Part shown: positions 1 to 12,280 of the stretch, piece by piece
Position numbering within the stretch: position 1 is the stretch's first letter
How the letters are laid out: each line of letters opens with the position of its first letter
Source: Pomphorhynchus laevis
Lineage: Eukaryota > Acanthocephala > Palaeacanthocephala > Echinorhynchida > Pomphorhynchidae
Assembly: GCA_012934845.2 (NCBI GenBank)
Contig: WNNJ02002183.1
Span: 1-64,000, forward strand
Reading direction: 5' to 3'
Length of the DNA stretch: 64,000 nt
Translations under genes and position numbers: made by a program
Notes under the pieces: model-generated
The model's database searches: none
What the model was told of the DNA's origin: nothing
Seen by the model: the letters and a program-made list of their open reading frames with translations, nothing else

Positions 1-476
1 AATATATTAATATTAACATTTATATAAATATAAATATATAATATTAATATATTAATATATAATTAATATAAAATATTTAATTTATATAATGTTATACAAC
101 GTATAATATAATATTTTCAGTACAAATATTTTCATCAATACATTATTAATTTATCAAGTTCAGAATGATGTAAATTTTTGATATAACAAATGTTTTATAA
201 TAAATATGCATAATATAATATAAAATCTAATTAATATTATATTATTATCTAATAAGTTTTAAATACAGTGGCAAACATTCAATATATGATTTAATATAAA
301 TTTTTATTTTATATTAATAAATATATATTTATAAATTATATAATTAATATATTTTAACATCATATTAAAATATTATTATATTATATTATTTATTACTTAC
401 TATAATGAAGTTCAGTTCATTTTACTGTACAGTCTGTTATTCAGACTAAAGATTTTGTTATATTTATGGCATAAAG
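1..476. other. AT-rich non-coding DNA upstream of an ACSF3 exon
   Basis: Almost pure A/T with many short TAAT/ATTA runs. No open frame or known repeat is visible. It probably belongs to the intron before the ACSF3 exon that starts near 477-479, because an AG acceptor lies at the end of this stretch. Confidence 0.6.
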
Positions 477-1024
477 AGTATATTTAGATACAACAGGACA
501 AGGAGAAATTTTAGTGAAAGGACCTGGAGTATTTAAAGAGTATATAAACATGCCGGACGCGACGAAATCAGCTTTTGATAGTGATGGTTATTTTAAAACA
601 GGTAAATGCTGCGCAAGACGATTTAAAAATATAAAATGTGAGCAATTGTATAGGTGATATAGGTTTTTTCGACCCGGAGTTAAAGAGCTATAGAATCCTT
701 GGACGTAAATCAATCGATATAATTAAATCTGGAGGATATAAAATTAGTGCAGTAGAGATAGAACGCGTTTTACAAAGCCATCCAGATATACTAGAATGCG
801 CTGTTTTAGGGATAACTGACAAAACCTGGGGTCAAGTAGTTACCGCCATAATCGTTCCTAAAATGCAAGCACATAATTTAAGCCTCAAGACTATTCGCGA
901 ATTTTGCTCAACTAATCTACCGAAATATTCATTGCCGAAAATCGTTCATATACGGGAAACACTATTTAGCCGAACAGCCGTTGGTAAAATTGACAAGAAA
1001 AGTCTTAGTAAAGAGTACTCATAA
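477..1024 (+). CDS. ACSF3: ACSF3-like malonyl-CoA synthetase, last two exons
   Basis: C-terminal end of an AMP-binding acyl-CoA synthetase. The first exon (about 477-601) reads [18 protein letters not shown] and continues to YFKT. A 52-base intron (602-653, GTAAAT...TAG) follows, and the last exon (654-1022, stop TAA at 1022-1024) encodes [26 protein letters not shown] and ends [12 protein letters not shown]. The GR-x-SIDIIK-x-GGYK hinge and the GKIDKK catalytic-lysine motif match the mitochondrial malonate/methylmalonate-CoA ligase ACSF3, which supplies malonyl-CoA for mitochondrial fatty acid synthesis; other CoA ligases fit less well in this segment. The N-terminal two thirds lie outside the window. 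The intron joins two conserved blocks in frame, so the splice assignment is strong. The annotation as ACSF3 rests on recalled family motifs, not on a search. Confidence 0.88.
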
Positions 1025-1306
1025 ATATATACCACATAACAATCTGCTCAGAAACGTGTTTTGGATTTTTTTAATATTAAAAAAATATTTTTAATAATTT
1101 GTTTATATTTATCAATAATTGAATAATACATTCAAATTCGTAAATACATTTTTACCAAATTTACGGATAGCAAAAATATGTATGAGAAATATACATATTT
1201 TTTAAATATTTGCTAGTAGAATATATAAGTCCTCCAACAGCGCCCTCATAGCCCATAGAGGTAGACCTGGACCATATGTGATGTTCAATTAAGCAGATAA
1301 AATAGT

Positions 1307-1363
1307 TGAAACAATCTCATCGTCGAGGATTGTTAAAACAATCCCCGATGAGATTGTTTCAGT
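1307..1363. repeat. Imperfect hairpin (inverted repeat)
   Basis: Two arms of about 26 bases around a two-base loop, with outer parts GAAACAATCTCATCG and CGATGAGATTGTTTC. The rest of 1025-2150 is AT-rich with no coding signal that I can support. Confidence 0.6.
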
Positions 1364-2149
1364 ATTCATCTAAACCGTTATTTAGCCCTTCGATTACCAC
1401 TAGAGATTTATTAATTAAATTCAAAGTAACTCTAAATTTTTCTTAATTTGTATGTCGAAACAAGACGGCGTTGACGCTGCTTGCACAGATCTAACAAATT
1501 TCCAAAATTGGGCAAGTATAAAACGCTCAACCTTCTTTTTGAGCAATTCGTACTCCTTTAATCAACCTTTTCAGAAATCTTAGTCTTTTTTTAATTTGTA
1601 ATTTCTTAACTAATGTGGACAACCACTTGGAATATCGAGAACTAATTTTTACTATGCGTTTAGCAATGCAAATCTAAACACGTAATTCAACCAATTTCAA
1701 TGGCTCCTCCAGATTCCATACCGTGCTATTTCCAACTGAACAGAGTACAGTATAAACTATATAGCGGAGATACCTAAGATTATAAATATATTATGCCTAA
1801 GATGTCATCATACCCACGATGATGAATAATAGCTATATTATTATATAATATTAATAACATTATAATATTATGATATTATAATAGTATAAATGTAATATTA
1901 TAATTGTATGATATTAATAGGTGGTATTAAAAGTCTTTGTGGTTCAAATCTTACTAAGAATTATGTGATGAGGAATAATAAATATATTATTAGATAATAT
2001 ATAAATCAGCGGTTTTCATTGAATTCAGCAGAACCTTCGGTCCAGTCAACCGATACACGCTGTTGCATAAACTTTTGTCTTTAGTAGCCATCTCTAGAAA
2101 CTTCCTCTATATAATACATTCCCTCTGAGTACATGATGACCTTAATATA

Positions 2150-3098
2150 TTAGACAAGTTTGTAGCAAAAAGTGGGGTAATGCAGAGAAATCCAGTTGAG
2201 CCATATGCTATTCTAGTTTTTATCATTGACCTTCCAATGAAATTGAGTAAGTCCTGTTTACAAATCTAATCGATCCTCTATGCTGATGTCCTAGTTACAC
2301 TCTTTTGTCAAAGACCGGATTGGTAATCGACTTTATGATGATTCGTTATTGTCATGCCAACGTTTTAAAAATTAACACAGGAAAAACAAAAGACATTAAA
2401 TTTCGTAGAAGAGGTCCGTTATGTTGTGATGGTAGTCTGATGCTCAAGCATATTGAATTTGTCATTAATTACACGTACCTTGGTATAATTTTGTTATCAA
2501 GAGAGTCTTTTACTTGCGACGAAAATCCTACAAGATTGCACTTGCGACGTATAGGATTCCTAATCTCTGAGCTCTATTTTTAAGTGGCTTTGAGTTTCTT
2601 CGAAATAATATTGCTTCCGATAATTCATTATGTTTTAACATCCCTTTGGAATGATTTATCTTCAGCAAACTTACCCTTATAGACGGATTTCGGTGGAGAT
2701 ATGTAAATAGAATAATTGGGTTGTCTGTTAAATGTTCATTTTCTTCAATAGCTGTGCGCTCGTGTTTTAAGCCATGCTCAATTTACATAAAGGAATCGAC
2801 GATCTACTCTTATCAGCCTACGATTAGTAATTAGAGTTAAGCAAATCCAAGAAGACGGCGCTAAGTCCGGAGATTTATTTGACCCTAGCATATGCTCAAT
2901 ATAATAGACCAAATCCAAATTAGGAAAAACGCACTATGGTTTGGAGACTGTCATTGCACGATTATCCTCAAATGTCTTGCTGCATTGCAATATTGTTTCC
3001 GTAGCCTAGTACTTTGTGTTGTTGCGGATTATGTCGGCAATCATTTGAAGCATTGCTATACGTTCTATTGTACCCGCACCTGTTATTACTGTCACTGA
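2150..3098 (+). pseudogene. LINE reverse transcriptase relic (CR1/RTE-like)
   Basis: Broken fragments of a non-LTR retrotransposon RT. At about 2190-2240 the frame reads like the PQGSPLSPxLF...DLP block, then 2305-2583 encodes LKINTGKTKDIKFRRRG followed by YLGIILLSRESFT, which is the region after the YADD box in RTE/CR1 type RTs. Further C-terminal scraps run to about 3098. Frames change several times and the catalytic box is not intact, so this is a dead copy. The clade is uncertain. Confidence 0.6.
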
Positions 3099-3416
3099 CC
3101 GAAAATTATATCTGCTAAATTAGGCCGATTGGTTATTGAAACTAGCACCGTTTTTATGATTGAACTCTTTATCTTGCTGTAAATGCATTATTTTTGTATT
3201 TTGCCTAGAGATTAAGTAACTAATAAATATCTCTACATTTATATTAACAATTCAATTCGTTTATGTCTAAAAACAGATTTTGTTATTTTATAAAAAAAAT
3301 TTATTTAAATCTGACGATTAACTATCAACAAAAATAAAGGAATTGAGTAATCAGTAGAAACCGACTTATAGACTATCATTAGTCATATAGTCGCACTAAA
3401 ATATACTCTTCATCGA

Positions 3417-5305
3417 CTAGTCAGTTGAAACATAGTCTTTTAGTCGTTCTAATATATCATCTTCATTGCTCGAATCAGATTCTGACGATTTATCAATTTG
3501 TTTACAAGTCTGTTGTCGACGATTTATATACCTTTGAGTAGACCTTGAAGAGCGTCCTATTAAGATCGAAAGGAATATTGATTACCAGTTGTTTAAAGTT
3601 ATGGCTTACCTTCATAGCTTATAATTTTTGAAGTGTCCAACTCGGCTAGTTCCTTGGCGTGCTCAAGTTTACTACGAAAACGTTTACATCCGTTTTCAGA
3701 TAATAATCCTATGAAAAGTAAATTTAAATTTACTATTAATAACGATAATTAGATAACAACATTCATACCCTTTTAAAATATACTTCTGAATTTCTCAAAA
3801 CAAAAATATTTTATTCTTTAATTTATACCAAATTTTGTAAATAATTTAAATACGGTATAATTAATATTGTTATATATATTCGATTCTTCATACGCAATAT
3901 TGAAATCTTAATAATTAATAATTAATAAATTAGTAATAATTAAAATAATTAATTTAATTAAAACTATTAATTTAAAATTAATATTTAATTAATAATAATG
4001 TATTAATTTAATCTTAATTTAAAATAACTAGTAATAATTAATTAACTAGTCACTAATTAATAATAAATTATTTGACATAGGAATTAATTTGTTAATTACT
4101 ATAAAAAAAGTTTTACTTCTAAAATAAAGTTTATTATCTATTAATCAGTTCATAAAAATACAGGGTTAAAAGATAAAAATTTTAATATAACGATAGTTCA
4201 GTTTATTTACTTAATTTCAAATAAAAATTAGTAGCTTCCGTTAAGTGATCTGATTTATCAAAATAACATCCATCTCCAATGTGTCAACAACGTTAACTAA
4301 CTGCCTTTATATTCTTGTCAATACGTTTTTAATAAAACACTAATCAAATTAACCAATAAAATTATAGTTTAATAATATTTTGCAATAAAATATATAAGTG
4401 ATTACGATATTCTTGAATATATATATTTTATAAAATAATATATAGTATATATTATATATACAATATAAAAAATATATACAACATTCTTGAAGATGGCCAA
4501 AATTAGTAAATAATATATCATGATGATGTTTTTGACTAATTGTAAAATCGGACGTGTTGATGGAGTCAACTGGTTTGTAAATATATTAATGTAGACATGT
4601 TGATTATACTTAGAGCAAAATTCATTCAGCAAACATTTTAGAACAGATATCAGAAGCAGATTAAAAATGCGAGGGATGCAACAAACGGTTATAAATGACA
4701 AGCGATATGACATTAGAGCGTAAAGCAAAATAAATTATTTGTTTAATCATTTAATATAAATATTTTTATTACAATTAATCAGCTGAGACGAATTTAAAAG
4801 ATATGATCTTTGATATCTTTGTAAAATTTCAACCAGATGTGTTGAATAAAGCATCTGATTACGGATTTATAAGAAACGTTAAATATTTCTTGAATATCTT
4901 GACGGCATACAGAATTTTTTTCCAAATCGCAACTTTAGATAAATTCGCCAGAAAAATAATCCAATCGTTCGTGGAATACGTTTCGTGCATGTCGCTAGAT
5001 GTGCAGCATAATGATGTGAAGTATAAAAAATATTTTATACACTTACATATAAGATATAATATTATATTTATATAATATCATATTATAATATATAATATTT
5101 AAAATATTTATAAATATATTTATAAAGTAACAATTATTCAAAAAATGAAAATTATGATTAGATCACCTCGATATCCAGCTTCTTTAAATAGGTTCTTCAG
5201 GTATTTTATTTTACTTTTATTATCGGAGTACTTATCCAATTCAGACTTGCGAATAATGTGTTTAATGCCGGAAATTTTCAAAAGTTTCCTCAAAAGTTTA
5301 ATCGT
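3417..5305 (-). CDS. HIRIP3: HIRIP3-like histone chaperone, CHZ-domain exons (gene 3' end)
   Basis: Three minus-strand exons join in frame. Exon 5305-5167 (139 bases, starts phase 0) encodes TIKLLRKLLKISGIKHIIRK and ends EAGYRG. Exon 3708-3610 encodes LLSENGCKRFRSKLEH then AKELAELDTSKIISYEG. Exon 3556-3417 encodes a basic then acidic tail (SSESDSSNEDD) and stop TAG. Introns are 53 bases (3557-3609) and about 1.46 kb (3709-5166), both GT-AG. The order helix, EAG-x-KG, C-K, ELDTSKII-x-x-G-R matches the C-terminal H2A.Z/H2A-H2B binding CHZ region of HIRIP3 (human pattern ...VASLDVANIISGSGRPRR), a nuclear chaperone. The assignment is by recalled motif similarity. The upstream exons are proposed to be the micro-exon cluster at 12.3-13.1 kb and the exon at 16.8-17.1 kb, because phases agree. 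Confidence 0.8.
4380..5100. other. Two unassigned open frames inside the HIRIP3-like intron
   Basis: A minus frame 4728-4402 (108 codons, hydrophobic, ending in low-complexity I/Y) and a plus frame 4803-5075 (90 codons, starting MIFDIFVKFQPDVLNKA) sit within the AT-rich intron between the CHZ exons. Their codon make-up is less AT-biased than the flanks at 4490-4730 and 4800-5030. I recognise no family and see no clear splice partners. They could be exons of a nested gene, mobile-element scraps or chance. Confidence 0.25.
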
Positions 5306-5494
5306 CTACAAAAAATAACAAATTGATGCAATAAATCAATAATTAATAGTTAATTAATATAAATATTATATCAATAAGTGTCATATTATATATAATATTA
5401 TATCAATAATATATTGATATTATTGGCAATTATTTAATAAAACGATTACATTAAGTTAGAGCACAATCTCCTATATTTAGCTAAATATTTTTCA

Positions 5495-6430
5495 ATGCTT
5501 ACACATGAATTAGAACGCAGAGCTTCAATGCATTATCAATTATACAAATTAGACAAATATATACCGAGATGTATTTTGTATTATATGGGCATTTTATATT
5601 TGATTATGTTCGATTTTAATTTACAAATATGTAATTTAATAAGTATTTTTGATACAGAATATACATCAAGATATAGTTAAGACCAGAACCATATTTTTTA
5701 GCAATTTAATTTTTAAAACTACATCTGACACGACGTGTTTAAGTTTTATTCAAATAAATAGTCCCATTTTTATTAAAATCGAAATATGGAAAAATCGATT
5801 TGCCTCAATTCCAATTTCTCTCCCAGCACTAATAATCGCATTGATATAAGAAACCATTAAATCATCATGTAAGCCAAATAATATAAATTATAAAAGAAAC
5901 AACTGGCATTAATTTAAAGAAAGCGAATGTTAGTAATTTGAAATCGGCTATTAGTTTAATTATATTTTCGACCAAAAAAATAAAATAAAGGATATAAAAT
6001 ATATTTTAAGATATATATTGTATTCCGTAAGCGAATAAATTTATCCAGGACGCCTTATTCTTAACAAAACCAATATTGATGATAAAGAAAGTGTATATCT
6101 AGATATAAACATTAAATTAACATATATTAAAACTATTATTAATTTATAACGTAAAGAAGACATATTTACATTTACAAGAAACAAATTTTTGCATGAGCAT
6201 TCATGCATACCATTTAATATAAAATATGAATAAACAATACAATTTTAAGAATTTCAACAATATGTAATGATATTGGCTTTCTTTATAATCATTTAAATAA
6301 TTTAATAGATACATATTTTAAACTAGGTTACTATAAAAACATAATCAAACAGAAAATACTTAAATATATAAATCAACAGAATAAATCTTCAAAATCATTT
6401 AATATATGCATCAAAAATATCATCAAACAG
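5495..6430. pseudogene. PLE-type RT relics
   Basis: From about 6020 the plus strand repeats, at high identity, the 3' part of the PLE at 46.5-46.87 kb (ILNKTNIND, YLDI..., then a shared AT-rich 3' stretch). The segment 5690-5880 on the minus strand reads SYINAIISAGREIGIEANRF, loosely like the post-YADD region of an RT, but this is weak. No intact frame remains. Confidence 0.5.
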
Positions 6431-7507
6431 AAAATAGTAAAACATCAAAATTAAATAAAAAATTAATATTAATAATATTAATAAAATAATATTAATAATA
6501 CATTAAATAATGAAATAAATAATATATATAATAAATATATTCATTTCATTAAATAATGAAATTTTTTCATTATTTTAATATATTTTTTTGCTTTACTTCT
6601 TTTTATTCGTTTCTTATTTTTTTAGTTTTATTTTTTTTAAACTGTGGTCAGGCAAAATAGCCTTATGGCTAAACCTTGTAATAATACATAATAAATGTAT
6701 TTATTTCATTAAATAATGAAATACATTAAATATTTTGAGAACATGGACTTTTGAACTTCTTAAAAACATACTATTTGAACCTTTATGATATGCTATAATT
6801 CAGGGGTTTGAACATTTTTAGCCTCATGCATTCTCAAAGCTATTTCATTTCGTTAAGATCATTGTTAAATATATAAATCAACAGAATAAATCTTCAAAAT
6901 CATTTAAATAATTTAATAGATGCATCAAAAATATCACCAAACAGAAAATAGTAAAACATCAAAATTAAATAAAAAATTAATATTAATATAATATTAATGA
7001 TACATTAAATAATGAAATAAATAATATATATAATCAATATATTCATTTCGTCAAATAATGAAATATATTAAATATTTTTAGAACATTTTATTAAATAAAA
7101 TTTAATAAAATTTAATAACATTTTGAAAATAATGAAATACTATATAAAATAAAATTCTATATATTATATATTATCATATTTATATATTTATATATACTAA
7201 CATATACTATATATTTAATAGAATATATACAAATTCATATATATTATTAAATATAAGTATAATATATTTTTACAAATCGAGACTAAATAGAAATTATTGT
7301 CCTATAGTGTTTCGCACCTATCATATCTGAGCAATTATTATAACAAAACAAATATAATTATGAGTGATCTGCACGATGACATTTATCGAGTGCTAAAACC
7401 CGTAAAAACATACTATTTGAACCTTTATGATATGCTATAATTCAGGGGTTTGAACATTTTTAACCTCATGCATTCTCAAAGCAATTTCAATTCGTTAAGA
7501 TCATTGG
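6365..7507. repeat. Two interleaved direct repeats
   Basis: The segment 6365-6565 recurs at about 6868-7070, and 6763-6866 (starting AAAACATACTATTTGAACC) recurs at 7404-7507. Both are AT-rich, non-coding and highly similar between copies. They lie downstream of the PLE relic and probably arose by duplication of its 3' flank. Nothing coding is seen from 7070 to 7955. Confidence 0.7.
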
Positions 7508-7954
7508 AAATGTACAATCACTTTTGGTGAAATTCGCAGCTACCTTCATTCTTCAAATACACCCATAAGTGAAAAATGGTTGATGAAAATATTATTTCGA
7601 AATAATACTGAAGTCGATAATAACAAAATTTATCATACAACAAAATGGTGTAATTTTTGTCGGTGTCGTACACATAACTGGAAAGAAAATATGAGCTTAT
7701 TTAAATAGATTCATTTCTTTTAAGCTTTCTTATATTTTATCAACACTTTGTAGATGTGAATTTTGAGAACATGGACTATGCTGTATATTGCCGAAATATT
7801 CACATTTTATGTCAAAAAATATCCTAGTTTCTAGTATATTTGTTAAATCGTTCAGTAAGACGATTTCTAATAGCGAATTTTTCATAGCCTAACGTTAAAA
7901 AATTGTCTTGGTGGATTTAAATAATATATACGATTGTTCCTGTCAGTTCCAGAT

Positions 7955-8560
7955 TTTTCCTGTCAGTTCCGATCGCTACGCTCGCGGATTGAGCTTAATT
8001 TGTTGATAAGTTCAAATAAATCGTCTCGATGCGCTCGCCTATCAGTTGCAGTAGCAAATTTAACAGCTTCAACACACAAGAACGTTAATGGGAGTACGTA
8101 AGAAAACAGCCACGATCGGCACCAACTATGCTCAACTCCAAGTACTGTGCTCGACACACGACTGCAGCGTCTGGACAACAATCGCCCGCAACAACAATAA
8201 GTTTAAAGAAGACTTCCTATGTGGCTTTTGTGCAAACAAATTAATCCGCAAAATCTCGCATAATCACATATCAACATCCAACAAGTCCACTTAAACTACC
8301 CCCGTCGTTTACAATCTCCTAGCACTGCGTTCCTTTAATTCCCTCTTACTCTACGTTACTAATTACTCTAACAACTATGATCTATGATCCTTCCTCGTCG
8401 TCACCCCACTCGCCCGGAATCAGCTTCCACTCGACGTCCGCCGCGCGCCCTCCTTTATTACTAACAAATGACGCCTCCGTACCCATCTCCTCGACATTAT
8501 TTAGATTTTTGTTTTTTGTTGTTGTGGTCATGTAAGCTTAAATTGATAAGCCATATTTTC
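7955..8560 (+). mobile_element. Internally deleted CR1/L2-like LINE derivative
   Basis: The 5' part has a short frame (8088-8294) beginning MGVRKKTATIGTNYAQLQVL, with Cys/His spacing (CSTHDC ... FLCGFCANKL) like the PHD-type finger of CR1/L2 ORF1. Directly after it, 8340-8475 encodes the RT tail NYSNNY...SFLV..PLA.NQLPLDVRRAPSFIT, also present at 16.05-16.39 kb and 62.61-62.98 kb. The long middle (rest of ORF1, EN, RT core) is absent. The 3' end TGTGGTCATGTAAGC is shared with those copies. The ORF1 assignment is inference; the 3' homology is directly visible. Confidence 0.6.
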
Positions 8561-8564
8561 TAAT

Positions 8565-9000
8565 TCTTAACAAAACGAATAAAAAGATGGTAAAAAGATT
8601 AAAACGTTATTAACTTATATCGTAAAATGTACACATTTTAATTTACACGAAACATTTATTATAATTTATATAATTTATATATTTATATAAATTAATGATT
8701 CTAAAACTAATATTAATATTATCCATATAATTTAATCCTTAATAAAACGAATATTGATGAAATATAAGTATTTATATAAATATGAACATTAAATTTACAT
8801 CAATTAAAACTATTATCGTAAGGATTATATATTTAAATTTACAATAAACATATTTTTGCATAAACATTCATGCTCATTCATTATATGAATGAGCATGAAT
8901 GTTTATGCAAAATTCATTAAATTTTAAGATTATGTAATGATTAACCAACATCATTATGTAATGATGTTGGTTTTCTTCAAAATCGTTTAAATAATTTGAC
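8565..9000 (+). pseudogene. PLE 3'-region relic carrying two perfect hairpins
   Basis: Matches the 3' part of the PLE seen at 6.0-6.4, 18.5-18.6 and 46.5-46.9 kb (CTTAATAAAACGAATATTGA and following). It contains a hairpin with 27-base perfect arms (8854-8880 and 8886-8912) and a second with 14-base arms (8943-8956 and 8959-8972), neither of which is in the sister copies. Confidence 0.6.
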
Positions 9001-9199
9001 ACATATTCGAAAATGAGTTTAGTGAAAATGTCGGTGCTTCAAAACAGTAATAGAAACTTGCCAAATGCCAACAAATTTAGTAAAAGAAAAGTTTTTGAAC
9101 AATTTGGTTTGTAACAAGCGCTTGGATGCAGGTAATTATGGTTTAAATTCTGACAATAATAGTCTAGATCTATCATCACTAAAAAATTGAACAATATAG

Positions 9200-12050
9200 G
9201 AGTTAAAAATTAAATACCCCATTACAACTTAAGGAGTATTGCAACCGCATCCTAAGGCACTTCATCATAAAACCACACAACATAATTATCTACAACACTG
9301 CGAGGGAGCATTCCGAATCTCCTTCACTACGCCGGAGTTAGCCAAACTCTATATTAGTTATTTTAACAGTAGTTTATTAGAGTTCAGCTCATTAATATAT
9401 AAACTGATTACAGCGACAGTAAAAATCATCCATATTGAACGGGATCTGGACGATAAAGAAGCTGATTTGGAAATACTTCGATCTTAACAATCTCTGTAGC
9501 ATAACCTTGTTATGATATAAACTTACTTATTTACTTTGTTATAGATTGTTCAATAAAAGCTCCTGGTATTCGTATTAAAACAGTTATTGAACAATTGTTG
9601 AATGTACAAGTTACTGACTCCACCTCAGCTTATTATCAGGCCCGTCAATGTTAACGCAGAGATATCATGGCTACATTGGAAAACGCGTTTCGAATGTCTC
9701 CTCAATATGTATCCAGACGCGACCAACCGTCAAAAACTGAGCATTCTCGTCAACTTGATCTCAATGTTTTAGTCAGGTTACGTGACACAGTCTCAGAGCC
9801 GATAGATACTTTGCAAAACACGTTCGTCAAGCAACTCAATTCCCTTTACGCCCGATTCAAACCGCATAGTCTCAAGCAAATCAATTCAAAAACAGTTTAT
9901 CAGTTTGCTGATAAATGGTCTACTTGCTGAAAAATGCAACTTTCAAACTGCCATAGCCCTACAAAACCGTGATAGGCATCTTATTGATGCTTTCGTGCAA
10001 GGAATTCAAAATTCGGAAATTTGGTAGAGACTATTATAATCAGGACGGGAAACTCTCGAAGATATCCTGACCATTGATCGCTTATTAGAGAGCGCTCGAA
10101 TTAAGGCAAGTGAATATATTCAACGTGAACTAACTAGTAGTGACTCTTTATTGACAGTAGCCGCCTCGAGGTCTCCGACAGAGAGTATCGATAACACTAA
10201 TGTAATTAATGCTGCTACGCGAGCTAGAACGAACATTTCAACTTGTGAATTCTGTGGTGGATCAGTGCATAATCGAAGTAACTGCCCTGCCCGAAATATC
10301 ACCTGTTTTCAATGTGGAAAAGAGGGCATTTCGCAAAGGTGTGCCATTCGAAGCGATTCTTTAAATCTAGAATTTATTCGGCAGCTATATACCTTGCAAC
10401 AGCAATAAGTAAATCGTCTAAAAGGACAACTGTTATTACCATCAATTAAATACATGTTGACGCTCTGTTTGACACCGGAAACAGCGAAAATTTTATCGAT
10501 GAGAAGCTTGTCAACAAACTACGATTGGGCACGCAGAGCTGTAATGAGATAGTTCACTTGACTTCAGCTTCACGTAAGCACATAACTCAGCGGTGTTGTT
10601 TTCTTCCAGTTGAATATCAGTCGCGTCATTATCCTTCAATGAAATTCTTTGTAATGTCGTGCTTATTTGATTCCGACAGCCTGGAAGTACAGTATCAGCA
10701 GTATCACCGATGTCAAAATTTTTGATTGAACTTGTTGAACTGTTCAAAAATCTCGATTGTAAACCAATTGCTATCAAATCAAGACTACAGACCCAAGAGA
10801 CTTTATTCGCGAGGAAATCATACGATTAGTCCGCGAAGGGAAAATAGAGCACAGTGTTTCTCCGTGGAGTAACAAGTCTTAGTTGTGAAATGGCAAAACA
10901 AGAAGACTTGTATGGTAGTCGATTATTCATCGACCATTAATCGATATAACCAACTCGATGTCTTTCCATCACCAAATATAACGGATATAATCAGCGAAAT
11001 GGGTTATAAAGTATTGAACAAAGTATTCTCTTACGTTGACCTATCTCAAGCATATTATCAAGTCCCCATTGAAAATTGAATTTACACAGCATTTGAGGCT
11101 AAACATAAACTATACCAATTTACGCGTATGCCATTTTGCGTAACTAATGATGTACCGGTCTTTCAACGTATCATGTGCAAACTAATACGTGACAACGACT
11201 GAAATGTTTGTATCATGCTCGGAAGAGCATGATACAAACTTGCGAAGATTTATGAACATTGCCGAAAGTTTCAGCCTGACTATCTCATAGGATAAATCTA
11301 AATTTCGTTCCAACCACTTGAAATTTCTTGGATATCATATTGAAGATGACAAAATTTCACCGGATAAAAATCGAATGAAGCGACTTATTGGGATGGGCAT
11401 TTCAGGAGATAGAAAGGTTCTAGCCAGAATGATGGGATTATTTGTTATTACTCGAGATGAATCACGAATTATTCAACAAAGATTCGACCTCTGATATATA
11501 ACAACGATTTTCCATTGAATTAATCGTCAGTAAAAGTCATACGAAATTTAAAGGAGGAGATTGCATCATCTAGTTTAGCTATATATGATCCCACTGAACT
11601 GCTGATTGTCGAAACAGACGCTTCAGATTACAGCATTGGTGCGGTGCTCAACCAGAAAGAAAGGCCGATAGTATTTTTTCAAAAACACTCCCTTTTCTCA
11701 GCTCGGAATCAATCAAGTATCGAAAAAGAAACGTGTGTAATTGTGGAAGCACTAAAATACTGGAAACATTATCTGCTAGGTCGTACATTTAAGTTGATCA
11801 CTGACCAACGTTCAATAGCATTTATGTTTTCTAAGAAACATAATATTAAGACTAAAAACGAGAAAATTTCTAGCTGGCGACTTGACTTATCTCTCGTTTC
11901 CAATACGACATAGTGTTTCGATGCGAAACCGTTGCATGACTATAATGATATGCTATGTGTAGTGATGATACCCTATCACCAGCACATGTACATGTTCATA
12001 TGAATGCTCATACTGACCATGTTCATGTACCGTTTCGTATCTTTACTTTA
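9200..12050 (+). mobile_element. Ty3/gypsy-type LTR retrotransposon, fossil copy
   Basis: An old gag-pol region in the order gag-like segment, CCHC zinc knuckles (CEFCGGSVHNRSNC, CFQCGKEG), protease (FDTGNSENF), reverse transcriptase (FSYVDLSQAYYQVP), then RNase H (ETDASDYSIGAVL, ALKYWKHYLLGR, ITDQRSIAFMF). The order and motifs are those of Ty3/gypsy pol. No integrase and no clear long terminal repeats are visible, so the ends are approximate. The copy is clearly broken, with many breaks, and looks old. It lies in antisense within an intron of the HIRIP3-like gene. Confidence 0.8.
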
Positions 12051-12280
12051 AATATACAGGTTTATTTATGTGGATGTTGTGGATATCTATTTATTTATGA
12101 GTCCATTAAAATATTTCATTAATTGCATCTCTCCAAATTTAGATTTTGCACAATTGATAAGGTGACACGAACTTAACGTTTTGATTATAATAAACTTATT
12201 ATAGATGGTTAAATATTATAATTATGAATATTATAATTATATAATGCGCCGTGTATTGCTTAATAATCGTTGAAACTAAC

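Noticed and set aside
1935-1990. GGTTCAAATC as a tRNA B box
   Set aside because: No A box at the expected distance and no cloverleaf can be drawn.
12000-12050. ACGAAACGGTAC on the minus strand, as a hammerhead relic
   Set aside because: The first box is not recognisable and the stem is poor; it could be chance next to the Ty3/gypsy fossil.
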